A stretch of DNA of 6,328 nucleotides from an uncultured Lachnospiraceae bacterium (GTDB taxonomy: Bacteria; Bacillota_A; Clostridia; Lachnospirales; Lachnospiraceae): contig CADBNA010000257.1 of the NCBI GenBank assembly GCA_902795835.1, forward strand, positions 1-6,328. The letters run 5' to 3'. Position 1 is the first letter of the stretch. Each line of letters starts with the position of its first letter. The position numbers and the translations under genes were made by a program. This document shows, piece after piece, positions 1-6,041 of this stretch. The notes under the pieces were generated by a model that was not told the DNA's origin, did no database searches, and worked only from the letters and a program-made list of their open reading frames with translations.

Positions 1-6
1 AATGGC

Positions 7-321
7 ATGGTAAAAGCAGTTAACAGTGGCTCTTTTGACGCGGAGGTGCTGCAGGCCGGCGGACTGGTTGTCGTGGATATGTATGCTGACTGGTGCGGCC
101 CCTGCAAGATGATGGCGCCGATCATCGACGGGCTTTCTGAGGATTATGAAGATGTAAAGTTCTGCAAGCTCAATGTGGATGAGGCAGATGACATTGCCGC
201 CAGATACGGCGTCATGTCGATTCCCACTTTCCTCTTCATAAAAGACGGACAGCTGGTAAAGGCCATGGTCGGGGCAAAGGATGCGGAATCTTTTGAGAAC
301 GAGATCGAAGCACTGAAATAA
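7..321 (+). CDS. trxA: Thioredoxin
   Basis: A 104-residue cytosolic thioredoxin, the usual length for the family. It reduces protein disulfides and is normally recharged by thioredoxin reductase. The active site W29-C-G-P-C33 is intact and sits after the beta-strand carrying the buried acid D24 (equivalent to D26 of E. coli Trx). The cis-proline loop is S71-I-P73-T, and a G-A pair at 89-90 closes the fold. One extra cysteine, C53, lies outside the active site. The ATG at 7 gives the normal N-terminus, but only six bases precede it, so its ribosome binding site and any upstream partner gene (for example trxB) cannot be seen. A strong terminator follows the stop, so this is the last gene of its transcript. 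The family call is secure; which paralogue this is within its genome is unknown. Confidence 0.95.
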   Translation: MVKAVNSGSFDAEVLQAGGLVVVDMYADWCGPCKMMAPIIDGLSEDYEDVKFCKLNVDEADDIAARYGVMSIPTFLFIKDGQLVKAMVGAKDAESFENEIEALK

Positions 322-334
322 AAATGGAAGGTGC

Positions 335-373
335 GGGGGGCTTTTGCCGCAGAGCAGGCTCCCCCTTTTTTTT
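335..373 (+). terminator. Rho-independent terminator after thioredoxin
   Basis: A run of G (335-340) pairs with C361-365 as a 5-bp GC stem. The stem continues through a one-base bulge (T360) with G340-C359, C341-G358, T342-G357 (wobble) and T343-A356. Eight T residues (366-373) follow directly. Hairpin plus T tract, starting 14 bases after the trxA stop, is the classic intrinsic terminator layout. Pairing was done by eye, without an energy calculation. Confidence 0.75.
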
Positions 374-402
374 CATATCCGGACCTGAATTCTGAGGCTT
401 GT

Positions 403-1119
403 ATGGACGATCGTGGGAAATCTAACAGAAAAAGTCTGATAAGGATCGCGCTCCTGGCAGGTATGCTGCTTCTGGCAGGGTTTCTCATCTGGTCTGCGTT
501 CGGGGACATGTTCCCCACGCTGGCGCGTCTGCTTCGAAGGGGGGATGAGGCGGCGATAGAGGCCTATATACAGGAAGAGGGCTTCTGGAAGGGTGCCGTT
601 ACCGTTGTGCTGCTGTCCGCCCTTCAGGTGTTCAGCATCGTGTTTCCGGGCCTGGCCATACAGATTGCTGCCGGCGTGATATTTGGAGGTGTCCGCGCCT
701 TTTTTATGTGTTACACGGGATTTGTGCTGGGCAATCTTCTGGTGTTTGTGATCGCCCGCCGCATGGGAACGCATATCCAGGGCCTGGTCACGATCAACAG
801 GAAGGACAGCTGGATCCGCGACAAGATGCGGTCGGCCCACCCTGCTTTTGTTGTTGCGATCTGCGATCTGCTGCCCGGCCTGCCGAATGGAATTGTGCCG
901 TATATGGCAGCACAGTCCCGGATCCGCCTCCGGGATTTTCTGCTGGCCGTCGCCGGGGTCAGCTGGATACAGATCATGCTGAACTGTGCGGCCGGCGGGT
1001 TTCTGCAGGAGGGCGAGTTCTTCTTTATGGCGCTTACGATTGTCATCCAGGTGGTGATATTTGTTCTGGTTATTCTGAAACGGAAGTGGATCATCGCCCG
1101 GATTCCCGGGGGCAGATGA
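403..1119 (+). CDS. TVP38/TMEM64 (DedA/VTT-domain) family membrane protein
   Basis: A 238-residue integral membrane protein of the SNARE-associated/VTT superfamily, relatives of which are linked to lipid scrambling or membrane homeostasis; its own substrate is unknown. After a basic N-terminus (R4, K6, R9, K10) a first membrane helix spans about 12-33. A long hydrophobic stretch at 64-97 contains the proline-glycine break F81-P-G, typical of the re-entrant loop. A further helix spans about 98-118. The family core follows at 147-200: L-L-P158-G-L-P161, then R173-I-R-L-R-D-F, then a hydrophobic helix. A last helix spans about 206-226 and the tail is basic. The frame extends back to a GTG at 331, but that lies inside the trxA terminator. 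ATG 403 has a weak GAGG (394-397) five bases upstream and gives a normal length. I found no convincing promoter in the 29 bases after the terminator, so expression may rely on read-through. Confidence 0.85.
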   Translation: MDDRGKSNRKSLIRIALLAGMLLLAGFLIWSAFGDMFPTLARLLRRGDEAAIEAYIQEEGFWKGAVTVVLLSALQVFSIVFPGLAIQIAAGVIFGGVRAFFMCYTGFVLGNLLVFVIARRMGTHIQGLVTINRKDSWIRDKMRSAHPAFVVAICDLLPGLPNGIVPYMAAQSRIRLRDFLLAVAGVSWIQIMLNCAAGGFLQEGEFFFMALTIVIQVVIFVLVILKRKWIIARIPGGR

Positions 1120-1127
1120 CTCGCGTC

Positions 1128-1155
1128 TATATATATAATACATATATAATATTAA
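1128..1155 (+). promoter_or_regulatory. AT-rich island with two TATAAT hexamers, candidate promoter region
   Basis: An almost pure A/T stretch of 28 bases stands out in GC-rich surroundings. It holds two exact -10 consensus hexamers, at 1134-1139 and 1145-1150. It lies between the stop of the TVP38-like gene and the strong ribosome binding site of the next gene, where a promoter for the small protein and ATPase pair would be expected. No good -35 box lies 16-18 bases upstream of either hexamer; ATGACT at 1116-1121 is the nearest match but is at the wrong distance. The region may therefore depend on an activator, be a melting-prone or regulator-binding site, or be a chance AT run. Confidence 0.4.
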
Positions 1156-1203
1156 CAGCATTGACTGACAAGACTGAAAGAGAAGACAAGGAGGAAAAGA
1201 GTC

Positions 1204-1455
1204 ATGTTCAGAAACATCAGATGGAGTTCGGTACTGTGCGGTTTTCTGGCAGGTATAGTCGGCACGCGGATTATCCGCACGGAAAAGGCCAAAAAAATTG
1301 CGGAGGATCTGGCAACGGGAGGATATATTGCCCGGGATTATATCCTGGAGGAGTCGGAGCAGGCCCAGACCTGGATGGCAGATGTCCTTGCGGGAGGAAA
1401 AGAGAGGGCTGAACAATACATCGGCAAGACGATCGGTTCTGAGGAAGAGGCGTAA
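1204..1455 (+). CDS. Small DUF6110-like protein with N-terminal hydrophobic segment, upstream of the metal ATPase
   Basis: An 83-residue protein. Residues 8-24 form a hydrophobic, glycine-containing segment (C12-G-F-L-A-G-I-V-G20) that could be a membrane anchor or an oligomerising glycine motif. It is followed by the basic patch R22, R25, K28, K30, K31. The rest is a charged, probably helical tail that is acidic at its end (E80-E-E-A). The organisation resembles the small DUF6110 family found in Clostridia; this is from memory of the family, not a search. Its start is well supported: AAGGAGG at 1188-1194 stands nine bases before the ATG. The ATPase starts 46 bases after its stop with no terminator between, so the two are probably co-transcribed. 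No enzymatic motif is present and only one cysteine (C12). An accessory or regulatory role for the ATPase is inference from position only. Confidence 0.7.
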   Translation: MFRNIRWSSVLCGFLAGIVGTRIIRTEKAKKIAEDLATGGYIARDYILEESEQAQTWMADVLAGGKERAEQYIGKTIGSEEEA

Positions 1456-1501
1456 TCCGTCCGTGAGGATGGATCGGCCGGAATGGCAGGTGACATAAGG
1501 A

Positions 1502-3649
1502 ATGCAATATCAGATCAGACAGAAAAACAGAGGGCGCCTGCATCTGAAACTGGACAGGCGCAGACTGACCTCCGAAGAGGCAGATGCCATCTATTATTCC
1601 CTGATTGAACAGGAGGGGGTCGAAAAGGTTCAGGTATTTCCCCGGACGGCCCAGCTGATTGTCCTGCACACCGGAACGGAACAGGCAATCCTGGATTTTC
1701 TTGCGGAAGCTGATCTCTGTGATCCTTCTCTCCGGGACTTCGTGCCATCGGTTTCCACCCGCGCAACCGGAGAGGAATACAGAGACAAGATTATTGAGAT
1801 GGTGCTGATGCGCGGCTTCAAGCGTTTCCTGCTCCCGGTGCCGGTGCGCACCGTCTGGACGCTGTGGGACGCATTTCCCTTTGTGATGCACGGCATCCGG
1901 GATGTCTTTTCCAGAACGTTCAGCGCGGAGATCGTACATGCGTCTGCCATTGCCGCGTCCCTGCTGACAAGGGACTTCGCGACTGCCAGTTCCATCACAT
2001 TTCTGACAGAGCTGGGTGAACTGCTGGAGGAGTGGACGTATAAACGGTCCGTGGACAACCTCGCCCAGTCTCTGGCCCTTAACGTATCCAGGGTCTGGAA
2101 GGTGACAGACGGCGCGGACGAACAGGTGAATATCAGCCAGATCGCAGCCGGAGACAGGATCCGTGTCACTCTGGGCAGCCTGATTCCGGTAGACGGCGTC
2201 GTCGATGAAGGAGAGGCAGCCGTCAACCAGGCGGCCCTGACAGGAGAATCCCTTCCGGTGCGCAAGATTCCCGGACGAACCGTGTTTGCCGGAACCGTCA
2301 TCGAGGAAGGCGAGCTGGTCATCCGCGTGACGGAAGGCTCCGGAGACACGCGCTATGACAAGATTATTAAAATGATTGAGGCTTCCGAGGCCCTGACACC
2401 GGTGACGCAGTCCCGGGCAGAACAGGTGGTGAGCCGCCTGATCCCCTGGACCTTCGGAACAGCGGTGCTTACATGGCTGCTGACCCGGAACGTCACCAAG
2501 GCGGCGTCTGTCCTCATGGTAGATTTTTCCTGCGCCATTGAGGTCGCCATGCCGGTGGCTACGCTGTCGGCCATGAGTGAAGCCGGCCGTCACAGACTGA
2601 CGGTCAAGGGCGGAAAGTTCCTGGAACGGATAGCGGAGGCGGATACGATTGTCTTCGACAAGACAGGTACCATTACCTGCGCATCCCCCACCGTCGAAAA
2701 GATTGTAACGATGAACGACAGGGACGAAGATGAGATGCTTCGGATCGCCGCCTGCCTGGAGGAGCATTTCCCGCACTCGCTGGCCAATGCCGTCGTCCGG
2801 GCGGCAAAAGAGAGAAACCTGCAGCATGACGAGATGCATTCCCGGGCGGAATATATCGTGGCACACGGCATCACATCCTATATCGGGGATGAACGGGTCA
2901 TCATCGGAAGCTACAATTTCCTGTTCAATAAAGAGGGAATTCCGATGACCGACGAGGACGCGGAGAGGATCCGTGAGATACCGGAAGAGTACTCGCACCT
3001 CTATATGTCCATAGGCGGAAAGCTCGCCGCCGTGATCGGAATCGCCGACCCGATCAAAGAGGGAATCACCGATGTGATTGCTTCTCTGAAAGAGATGGGC
3101 ATCGAGAATGTGGTGATGATGACCGGAGACAGCGACAAAACCGCGTCTGCCGTCGCAAAGCGCGTAGGCATCACCGAATATTACGCAGAAGTCCTGCCCG
3201 AAGACAAGGCGGAATACGTCGAGGCCCAGAAACGGCTGGGCCGCAGGGTCATCATGATCGGTGACGGCATCAATGATTCGCCGGCACTGTCTGCTGCGGA
3301 TGTCGGTATCGCCATCCGGGAGGGTGCCGATATCGCCCAGGAGATTGCGGATATCATGATCTCGGGCACAGATATGGAGAAGCTTCTGACTCTCAAACGG
3401 CTCAGCGACCGCCTGATTCCGCGTATGAAGAATACGGCACGCGTCGGCATCGCATTCAACGCCGCCATCCTGCTGGCCGGTCTGGCCGGCCTGGCCGCGC
3501 CCGGAACGGCCGCCCTGCTGCACAACGCTTCGACCATAGGCCTGTGCCTGCGGAATATGACGCCGCTGGTGGAGCGCACGGAAGCTGCAGAAGAGGCTGC
3601 TGCGGGAGCCGGAAGTCTGCTGCCGGAGGGCGTCTGCCTGCAGAGCTGA
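1502..3649 (+). CDS. P1B-type metal-translocating ATPase, CXXC-less N-terminus (CtpC-like subclass)
   Basis: A 715-residue heavy-metal P-type ATPase of the cell membrane. Residues 1-75 look like a degenerate HMA fold (G11-R-L-H-L-K-L) with no CXXC metal site. Membrane segments lie at about 106-128 and 143-168, and a pair spans 314-357. The actuator domain carries T247-G-E-S250. The phosphorylation site is D386-K-T-G-T390, and the hinge motifs are T541-G-D-S and G587-D-G-I-N-D-S-P. Two C-terminal helices (about 645-690) hold L672-L-H-N-A-S-T and N685-M-T-P. Two features are atypical. The membrane CPC motif aligns with F342-S-C-A, keeping only the second cysteine. The nucleotide-domain HP dipeptide reads H425-S426. 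Metal specificity is open: export of a transition metal such as Mn, Zn or Fe is possible. AGGTGA at 1488-1493 lies eight bases before the ATG. The alanine/glutamate-rich tail (691-715) is probably disordered. The class is sure, the substrate is not. Confidence 0.92.
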   Translation: MQYQIRQKNRGRLHLKLDRRRLTSEEADAIYYSLIEQEGVEKVQVFPRTAQLIVLHTGTEQAILDFLAEADLCDPSLRDFVPSVSTRATGEEYRDKIIEMVLMRGFKRFLLPVPVRTVWTLWDAFPFVMHGIRDVFSRTFSAEIVHASAIAASLLTRDFATASSITFLTELGELLEEWTYKRSVDNLAQSLALNVSRVWKVTDGADEQVNISQIAAGDRIRVTLGSLIPVDGVVDEGEAAVNQAALTGESLPVRKIPGRTVFAGTVIEEGELVIRVTEGSGDTRYDKIIKMIEASEALTPVTQSRAEQVVSRLIPWTFGTAVLTWLLTRNVTKAASVLMVDFSCAIEVAMPVATLSAMSEAGRHRLTVKGGKFLERIAEADTIVFDKTGTITCASPTVEKIVTMNDRDEDEMLRIAACLEEHFPHSLANAVVRAAKERNLQHDEMHSRAEYIVAHGITSYIGDERVIIGSYNFLFNKEGIPMTDEDAERIREIPEEYSHLYMSIGGKLAAVIGIADPIKEGITDVIASLKEMGIENVVMMTGDSDKTASAVAKRVGITEYYAEVLPEDKAEYVEAQKRLGRRVIMIGDGINDSPALSAADVGIAIREGADIAQEIADIMISGTDMEKLLTLKRLSDRLIPRMKNTARVGIAFNAAILLAGLAGLAAPGTAALLHNASTIGLCLRNMTPLVERTEAAEEAAAGAGSLLPEGVCLQS

Positions 3650-3675
3650 CGCGCAGGCCGGTACATAAAACGAAC

Positions 3676-3707
3676 AAAAAAGGGATCCGGCACGATGCCG
3701 GATCCCT
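3676..3707 (-). terminator. Rho-independent terminator of tRNA-Val
   Basis: A perfect 11-bp inverted repeat (3682-3692 with 3696-3706, three-base loop; 12 bp if A3681-T3707 is counted) is followed, on the - strand only, by six T residues (complement of A3676-3681). It begins four bases beyond the tRNA 3' end. On the + strand no T run follows the hairpin, so it should act one way. It is not an obvious terminator for the convergent ATPase transcript. Confidence 0.9.
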
Positions 3708-3710
3708 GTG

Positions 3711-3784
3711 TGGAAGCAATGGGGCTCGAACCCATGACCTCTCGCGTGTGAGGCGAACGCTCATCCCAGCTGAGCTATGCTTCC
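3711..3784 (-). tRNA. tRNA-Val (anticodon CAC)
   Basis: A complete 74-nt cloverleaf read on the - strand. The acceptor stem is GGAAGCA/TGCTTCC (7 bp), the D stem GCTC/GAGC with a nine-base loop, and the T arm ATGGG/CCCAT with loop TTCGAGC. The anticodon arm is TTCGC/GCGAG, whose first pair is T-G, with loop CTCACAC. T33 is in place and positions 34-36 read CAC (+ strand 3748-3750), decoding the valine codon GUG. The variable loop has five bases and the discriminator is A (3711). The bases after it read CAC, so the 3' CCA is not encoded and must be added by the CCA-adding enzyme. The gene is isolated, with its own promoter and terminator, and points away from rnz. Confidence 0.95.
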
Positions 3785-3789
3785 GAAGA

Positions 3790-3823
3790 AGTTCCTTCTT
3801 TTCTGTGTCTTCCGGAAGGAACT
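3790..3823 (-). repeat. Inverted repeat in the tRNA-Val 5' leader
   Basis: Nine bases at 3790-3798 (AGTTCCTTC) are the perfect reverse complement of 3815-3823. The predicted tRNA transcript starts at about the outer edge of this repeat, so the leader can fold as a 9-bp hairpin ending within six bases of the mature tRNA 5' end. Inside it, 3809-3818 (CTTCCGGAAG) is a perfect 10-base palindrome. It may protect or present the precursor for RNase P, or it may be a DNA operator; the sequence does not decide. Confidence 0.55.
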
Positions 3824-3828
3824 ATTTC

Positions 3829-3856
3829 AGTATAGCACGAATCCGGAAACTTGCAA
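3829..3856 (-). promoter_or_regulatory. Promoter of tRNA-Val
   Basis: On the - strand a -35 box TTGCAA (3856-3851) and a -10 box TATACT (3834-3829) are separated by 16 bases. The -10 is preceded by TG one base away, an extended -10. Transcription would begin near 3822, leaving a leader of about 38 nt before the tRNA. The boxes are close to consensus, as expected for a stable RNA gene. Confidence 0.75.
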
Positions 3857-3901
3857 GACCAAAATTCTTCCGGTTTCCGTTTGTTATTTGTGAGGTTTTT
3901 C

Positions 3902-4819
3902 ATGCTTGATGTATGTTTACTGGGAACCGGCGGAATGATGCCGCTCCCCGGGAGATGGCTGACTTCTCTGCTGGTCCGCTATAACGGCAGCTGCCTTCTG
4001 ATCGATTGCGGAGAGGGAACACAGATCGCACTGCGGGAGGCGGGATGGACATTCAAACCGATCGATACGATCTGTTTTACGCATTTCCACGCAGATCACA
4101 TCAGCGGCCTTCCCGGCATACTTCTGGCCATGGCAAACGCGGACCGCACGGATCCGCTGACCCTGATCGGCCCGAGGGGACTTTCCAGGGTGGTGTCCGG
4201 CCTGCGGGTGATTGCGCCGGAGCTGCCTTTTGAAATCCGGATGCTTGAGATATCGGAACCGGAGCAGGGCTTCAGGGAACAGGGCATCCACATTACTGCG
4301 TTCCGGGTTCAGCACAATATGGTCTGCTACGGTTATTCACTGGAGATCCCCCGCGCCGGGCGGTTTGACCCGGAGAGGGCGCGCGCTGCGGATATTCCGC
4401 TGAAATACTGGAATCCGCTGCAGAAAGGGGAAATGATCGAGGCAGACGGCAGGGTCTACACACCGGATATGGTGCTTGGTCCGGCCCGCCGGGGCCTGAA
4501 GGTGACATACTGCACGGATACCCGGCCGACTGAGGCCATCAGCCGTCACGCCGCAGGAGCGGATCTGTTCATCTGCGAAGGCATGTACGGAGACCCGGAG
4601 AAGGAAACAAAGGCCAGGGAACACCGGCATATGATGATGACAGAGGCCGCACGTATGGCGGCAAAGGCGGATCCGCAGCCCGGGGAAATGTGGCTGACGC
4701 ATTATTCCCCCTCCATGATTCACCCGGAGTGGTATATGCACAGCGTAGAGAAAATATTTCCGCGGGCGGCTGCCGGCAGAGACGGCATGCATGTGGAGCT
4801 GACGTTTGATGAGGAATGA
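3902..4819 (+). CDS. rnz: Ribonuclease Z (tRNase Z)
   Basis: A 305-residue zinc-dependent endonuclease of the metallo-beta-lactamase fold, the normal length for the short bacterial form. It cuts tRNA precursors just after the discriminator base when CCA is not encoded. The signature T60-H61-F-H63-A-D65-H66 is complete, and the remaining metal ligands are H138 (before C-Y-G-Y), D206 (in T205-D-T) and H267 (in L-T-H-Y-S). The N-terminus L6-L-G-T-G-G matches the family. The frame is open back to a TTG at 3851, but ATG 3902 has GTGAGG (3890-3895) six bases upstream, gives the canonical N-terminus and avoids overlap with the tRNA promoter. tsaD follows nine bases after the stop, so the two are probably one operon. 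I found no clear + strand promoter in the spacer. The tRNA on the other side lacks CCA, a class of precursor this enzyme handles. Confidence 0.95.
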   Translation: MLDVCLLGTGGMMPLPGRWLTSLLVRYNGSCLLIDCGEGTQIALREAGWTFKPIDTICFTHFHADHISGLPGILLAMANADRTDPLTLIGPRGLSRVVSGLRVIAPELPFEIRMLEISEPEQGFREQGIHITAFRVQHNMVCYGYSLEIPRAGRFDPERARAADIPLKYWNPLQKGEMIEADGRVYTPDMVLGPARRGLKVTYCTDTRPTEAISRHAAGADLFICEGMYGDPEKETKAREHRHMMMTEAARMAAKADPQPGEMWLTHYSPSMIHPEWYMHSVEKIFPRAAAGRDGMHVELTFDEE

Positions 4820-4828
4820 CGGTAAAGC

Positions 4829-5902
4829 ATGAAAGATATAACGATACTGGCAATTGAGAGTTCCTGTGATGAGACGGCCGCGGCTGTTGTCAGAAACGGC
4901 AGGACGGTCCTGTCAAATGTGATTTCGTCACAGATTGACCTGCACACGCTGTACGGGGGTGTTGTCCCTGAAATTGCTTCCAGGAAGCATGTGGAGAAGA
5001 TCAGTCAGGTAATTGCCCTGGCACTGGAGGAGGCATCCGTATCCCTTGATGACCTGGATGCGGTCGGCGTGACATACGGTCCGGGGCTGGTGGGCGCCCT
5101 GCTGGTAGGCGTCGCGGAGGCAAAATCGATTGCGTGGGCCCGCGGGCTGCCCCTTGTGGGCGTACATCACATAGAAGGCCATGTAGCCGCCAATTATATT
5201 GAACATCCGGATCTGGAGCCGCCGTTTATGTGCGAGATCATATCGGGCGGACATACGCATCTGGTTATTGTAAAGGATTACGGCGAGTTTGAGATTATCG
5301 GCCGCTCCCGGGATGACGCCGCGGGAGAAGCATTTGACAAGGTTGCGCGCGCGATCGGACTGGGATATCCCGGCGGTCCGAAAATCGATGCGGCTGCCCG
5401 CTCCGGCGACCCGGCAGCCGTTGTCTTTCCGCGGGCGCATATCACCAATGAGATCCGGGGTTCCTCCGGCGTCTCCAAAAGGGCGCTGGACGGTTTTTCC
5501 GCTTCTGCCTATGACTTCAGCTTCAGCGGCCTGAAATCGGCGGTGCTTAATTATCTGAACAAATGCCGGATGGCGCAGCAGACCTGGAAAGTGGAAGATA
5601 TTGCCGCGTCATTTCAGCAGTCTGTGGTCGAGACGCTGGTCGAGACCGGCATGCGGGCGGCAAGGGATTATCACGTGCAGCAGTTTGCCATAGCCGGCGG
5701 CGTCGCCTCGAACACAGCCCTGCGCCGCAGCATGGCGGAAGCATGTGAACAGAACGGCATCCGGTTCTTCTATCCTTCGCCGGTACTGTGTACGGACAAT
5801 GCAGCCATGATCGGGGCGGCCGCATACTATGAATTTCGGAAGGGTGTCCGCAGCGGATGGGACCTGAACGCGGTGCCGAACCTGAAGCTGGGAGAGAGAT
5901 GA
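4829..5902 (+). CDS. tsaD: tRNA N6-threonylcarbamoyladenosine (t6A) transferase subunit TsaD
   Basis: A 357-residue protein of the Kae1/TsaD (ASKHA) family, full length. Working with TsaB and TsaE, it transfers the threonylcarbamoyl group from TC-AMP (made by TsaC/TsaC2) to A37 of ANN-decoding tRNAs. Visible motifs are E10-S-S-C-D-E-T at the N-terminus, H113-H-I-E-G-H118 with metal ligands H114 and H118, S139-G-G-H-T-H-L, the nucleotide-binding G290-G-V-A-S-N-T-A-L-R, and T322-D323-N-A-A-M-I-G with the third metal ligand D323. An in-frame TAA at 4823-4825 fixes the start at ATG 4829. The ribosome binding site is weak: GAGGA at 4811-4815 is 13 bases away, so translation is probably coupled to rnz. 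No tsaB or tsaE is in the window. The last bases of the gene are repeated 42 bases downstream. Confidence 0.97.
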   Translation: MKDITILAIESSCDETAAAVVRNGRTVLSNVISSQIDLHTLYGGVVPEIASRKHVEKISQVIALALEEASVSLDDLDAVGVTYGPGLVGALLVGVAEAKSIAWARGLPLVGVHHIEGHVAANYIEHPDLEPPFMCEIISGGHTHLVIVKDYGEFEIIGRSRDDAAGEAFDKVARAIGLGYPGGPKIDAAARSGDPAAVVFPRAHITNEIRGSSGVSKRALDGFSASAYDFSFSGLKSAVLNYLNKCRMAQQTWKVEDIAASFQQSVVETLVETGMRAARDYHVQQFAIAGGVASNTALRRSMAEACEQNGIRFFYPSPVLCTDNAAMIGAAAYYEFRKGVRSGWDLNAVPNLKLGER

Positions 5903-5952
5903 CAGGAAGCGGCACAGCGCCTTAAGAAGCAAAAAGAGAGATGACAGGCAGC
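5893..5952 (+). repeat. Imperfect direct repeat across the tsaD stop
   Basis: The 18 bases at 5893-5910 (AGAGAGATGACAGGAAGC) recur at 5935-5952 with one mismatch, an offset of exactly 42 bases. The first copy holds the tsaD stop TGA. The second lies in the spacer before ispD. The remaining parts of the two 42-base units match at only about half the positions, so this is either an old, decayed tandem duplication or two short copies. The rest of the 139-bp spacer (5903-6041) is purine- and GC-rich. It holds a small hairpin (5958-5962 with 5970-5974) but no T-tract terminator, so ispD may be transcribed with tsaD. Confidence 0.6.
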
Positions 5953-6041
5953 AGGCCCCGGCCCCAAAAGCCGGAAGGTGGCAGCCTTCTGACGGCGTAC
6001 AGAAACCGGCAGGGAACGGCAGGCCGGCGGGAAAGAGGAAT

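Noticed and set aside
331..402. GTG start extending the TVP38-like protein by 24 residues
   Set aside because: The GTG lies at the base of the trxA terminator hairpin, and the extension would translate the hairpin and T tract. ATG 403 gives the normal basic start before the first membrane helix.
1161..1189. TTGACT (1161-1166) as -35 of a promoter for the small DUF6110-like gene
   Set aside because: At 17 bases downstream the sequence is AGACAA, not a -10 box, and transcription would start at the ribosome binding site.
708..1412. 234-codon + strand frame overlapping the TVP38-like gene and the small DUF6110-like gene
   Set aside because: It is out of frame with both; its Cys-, Gly- and Arg-rich composition and lack of motifs mark it as a shadow.
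373..1416. 347-codon open frame on the - strand opposite the TVP38-like gene
   Set aside because: Low-complexity basic, His- and Gln-rich translation without domains, running opposite two real genes and across the AT-rich spacer.
1271..3523. 750-codon open frame on the - strand opposite the ATPase gene
   Set aside because: It is antisense to a gene whose motifs are unmistakable. The translation is rich in His, Arg, Gly, Gln and Asp with no recognisable domain, as expected of a mirror frame in GC-rich coding DNA.
3682..3706. Hairpin as terminator for the ATPase gene on the + strand
   Set aside because: No T run follows it on the + strand; the T tract exists only on the - strand, so it belongs to the tRNA.
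3851..3901. TTG start extending ribonuclease Z by 17 residues
   Set aside because: The TTG is the tRNA -35 box, the extension has no ribosome binding site, and the family N-terminus begins at ATG 3902 with a good GTGAGG.
5903..6041. N-terminal extension of IspD through the open spacer
   Set aside because: The frame is open, but it has no ATG, GTG or TTG in this stretch and the translation is low-complexity; ATG 6042 gives a normal IspD start.
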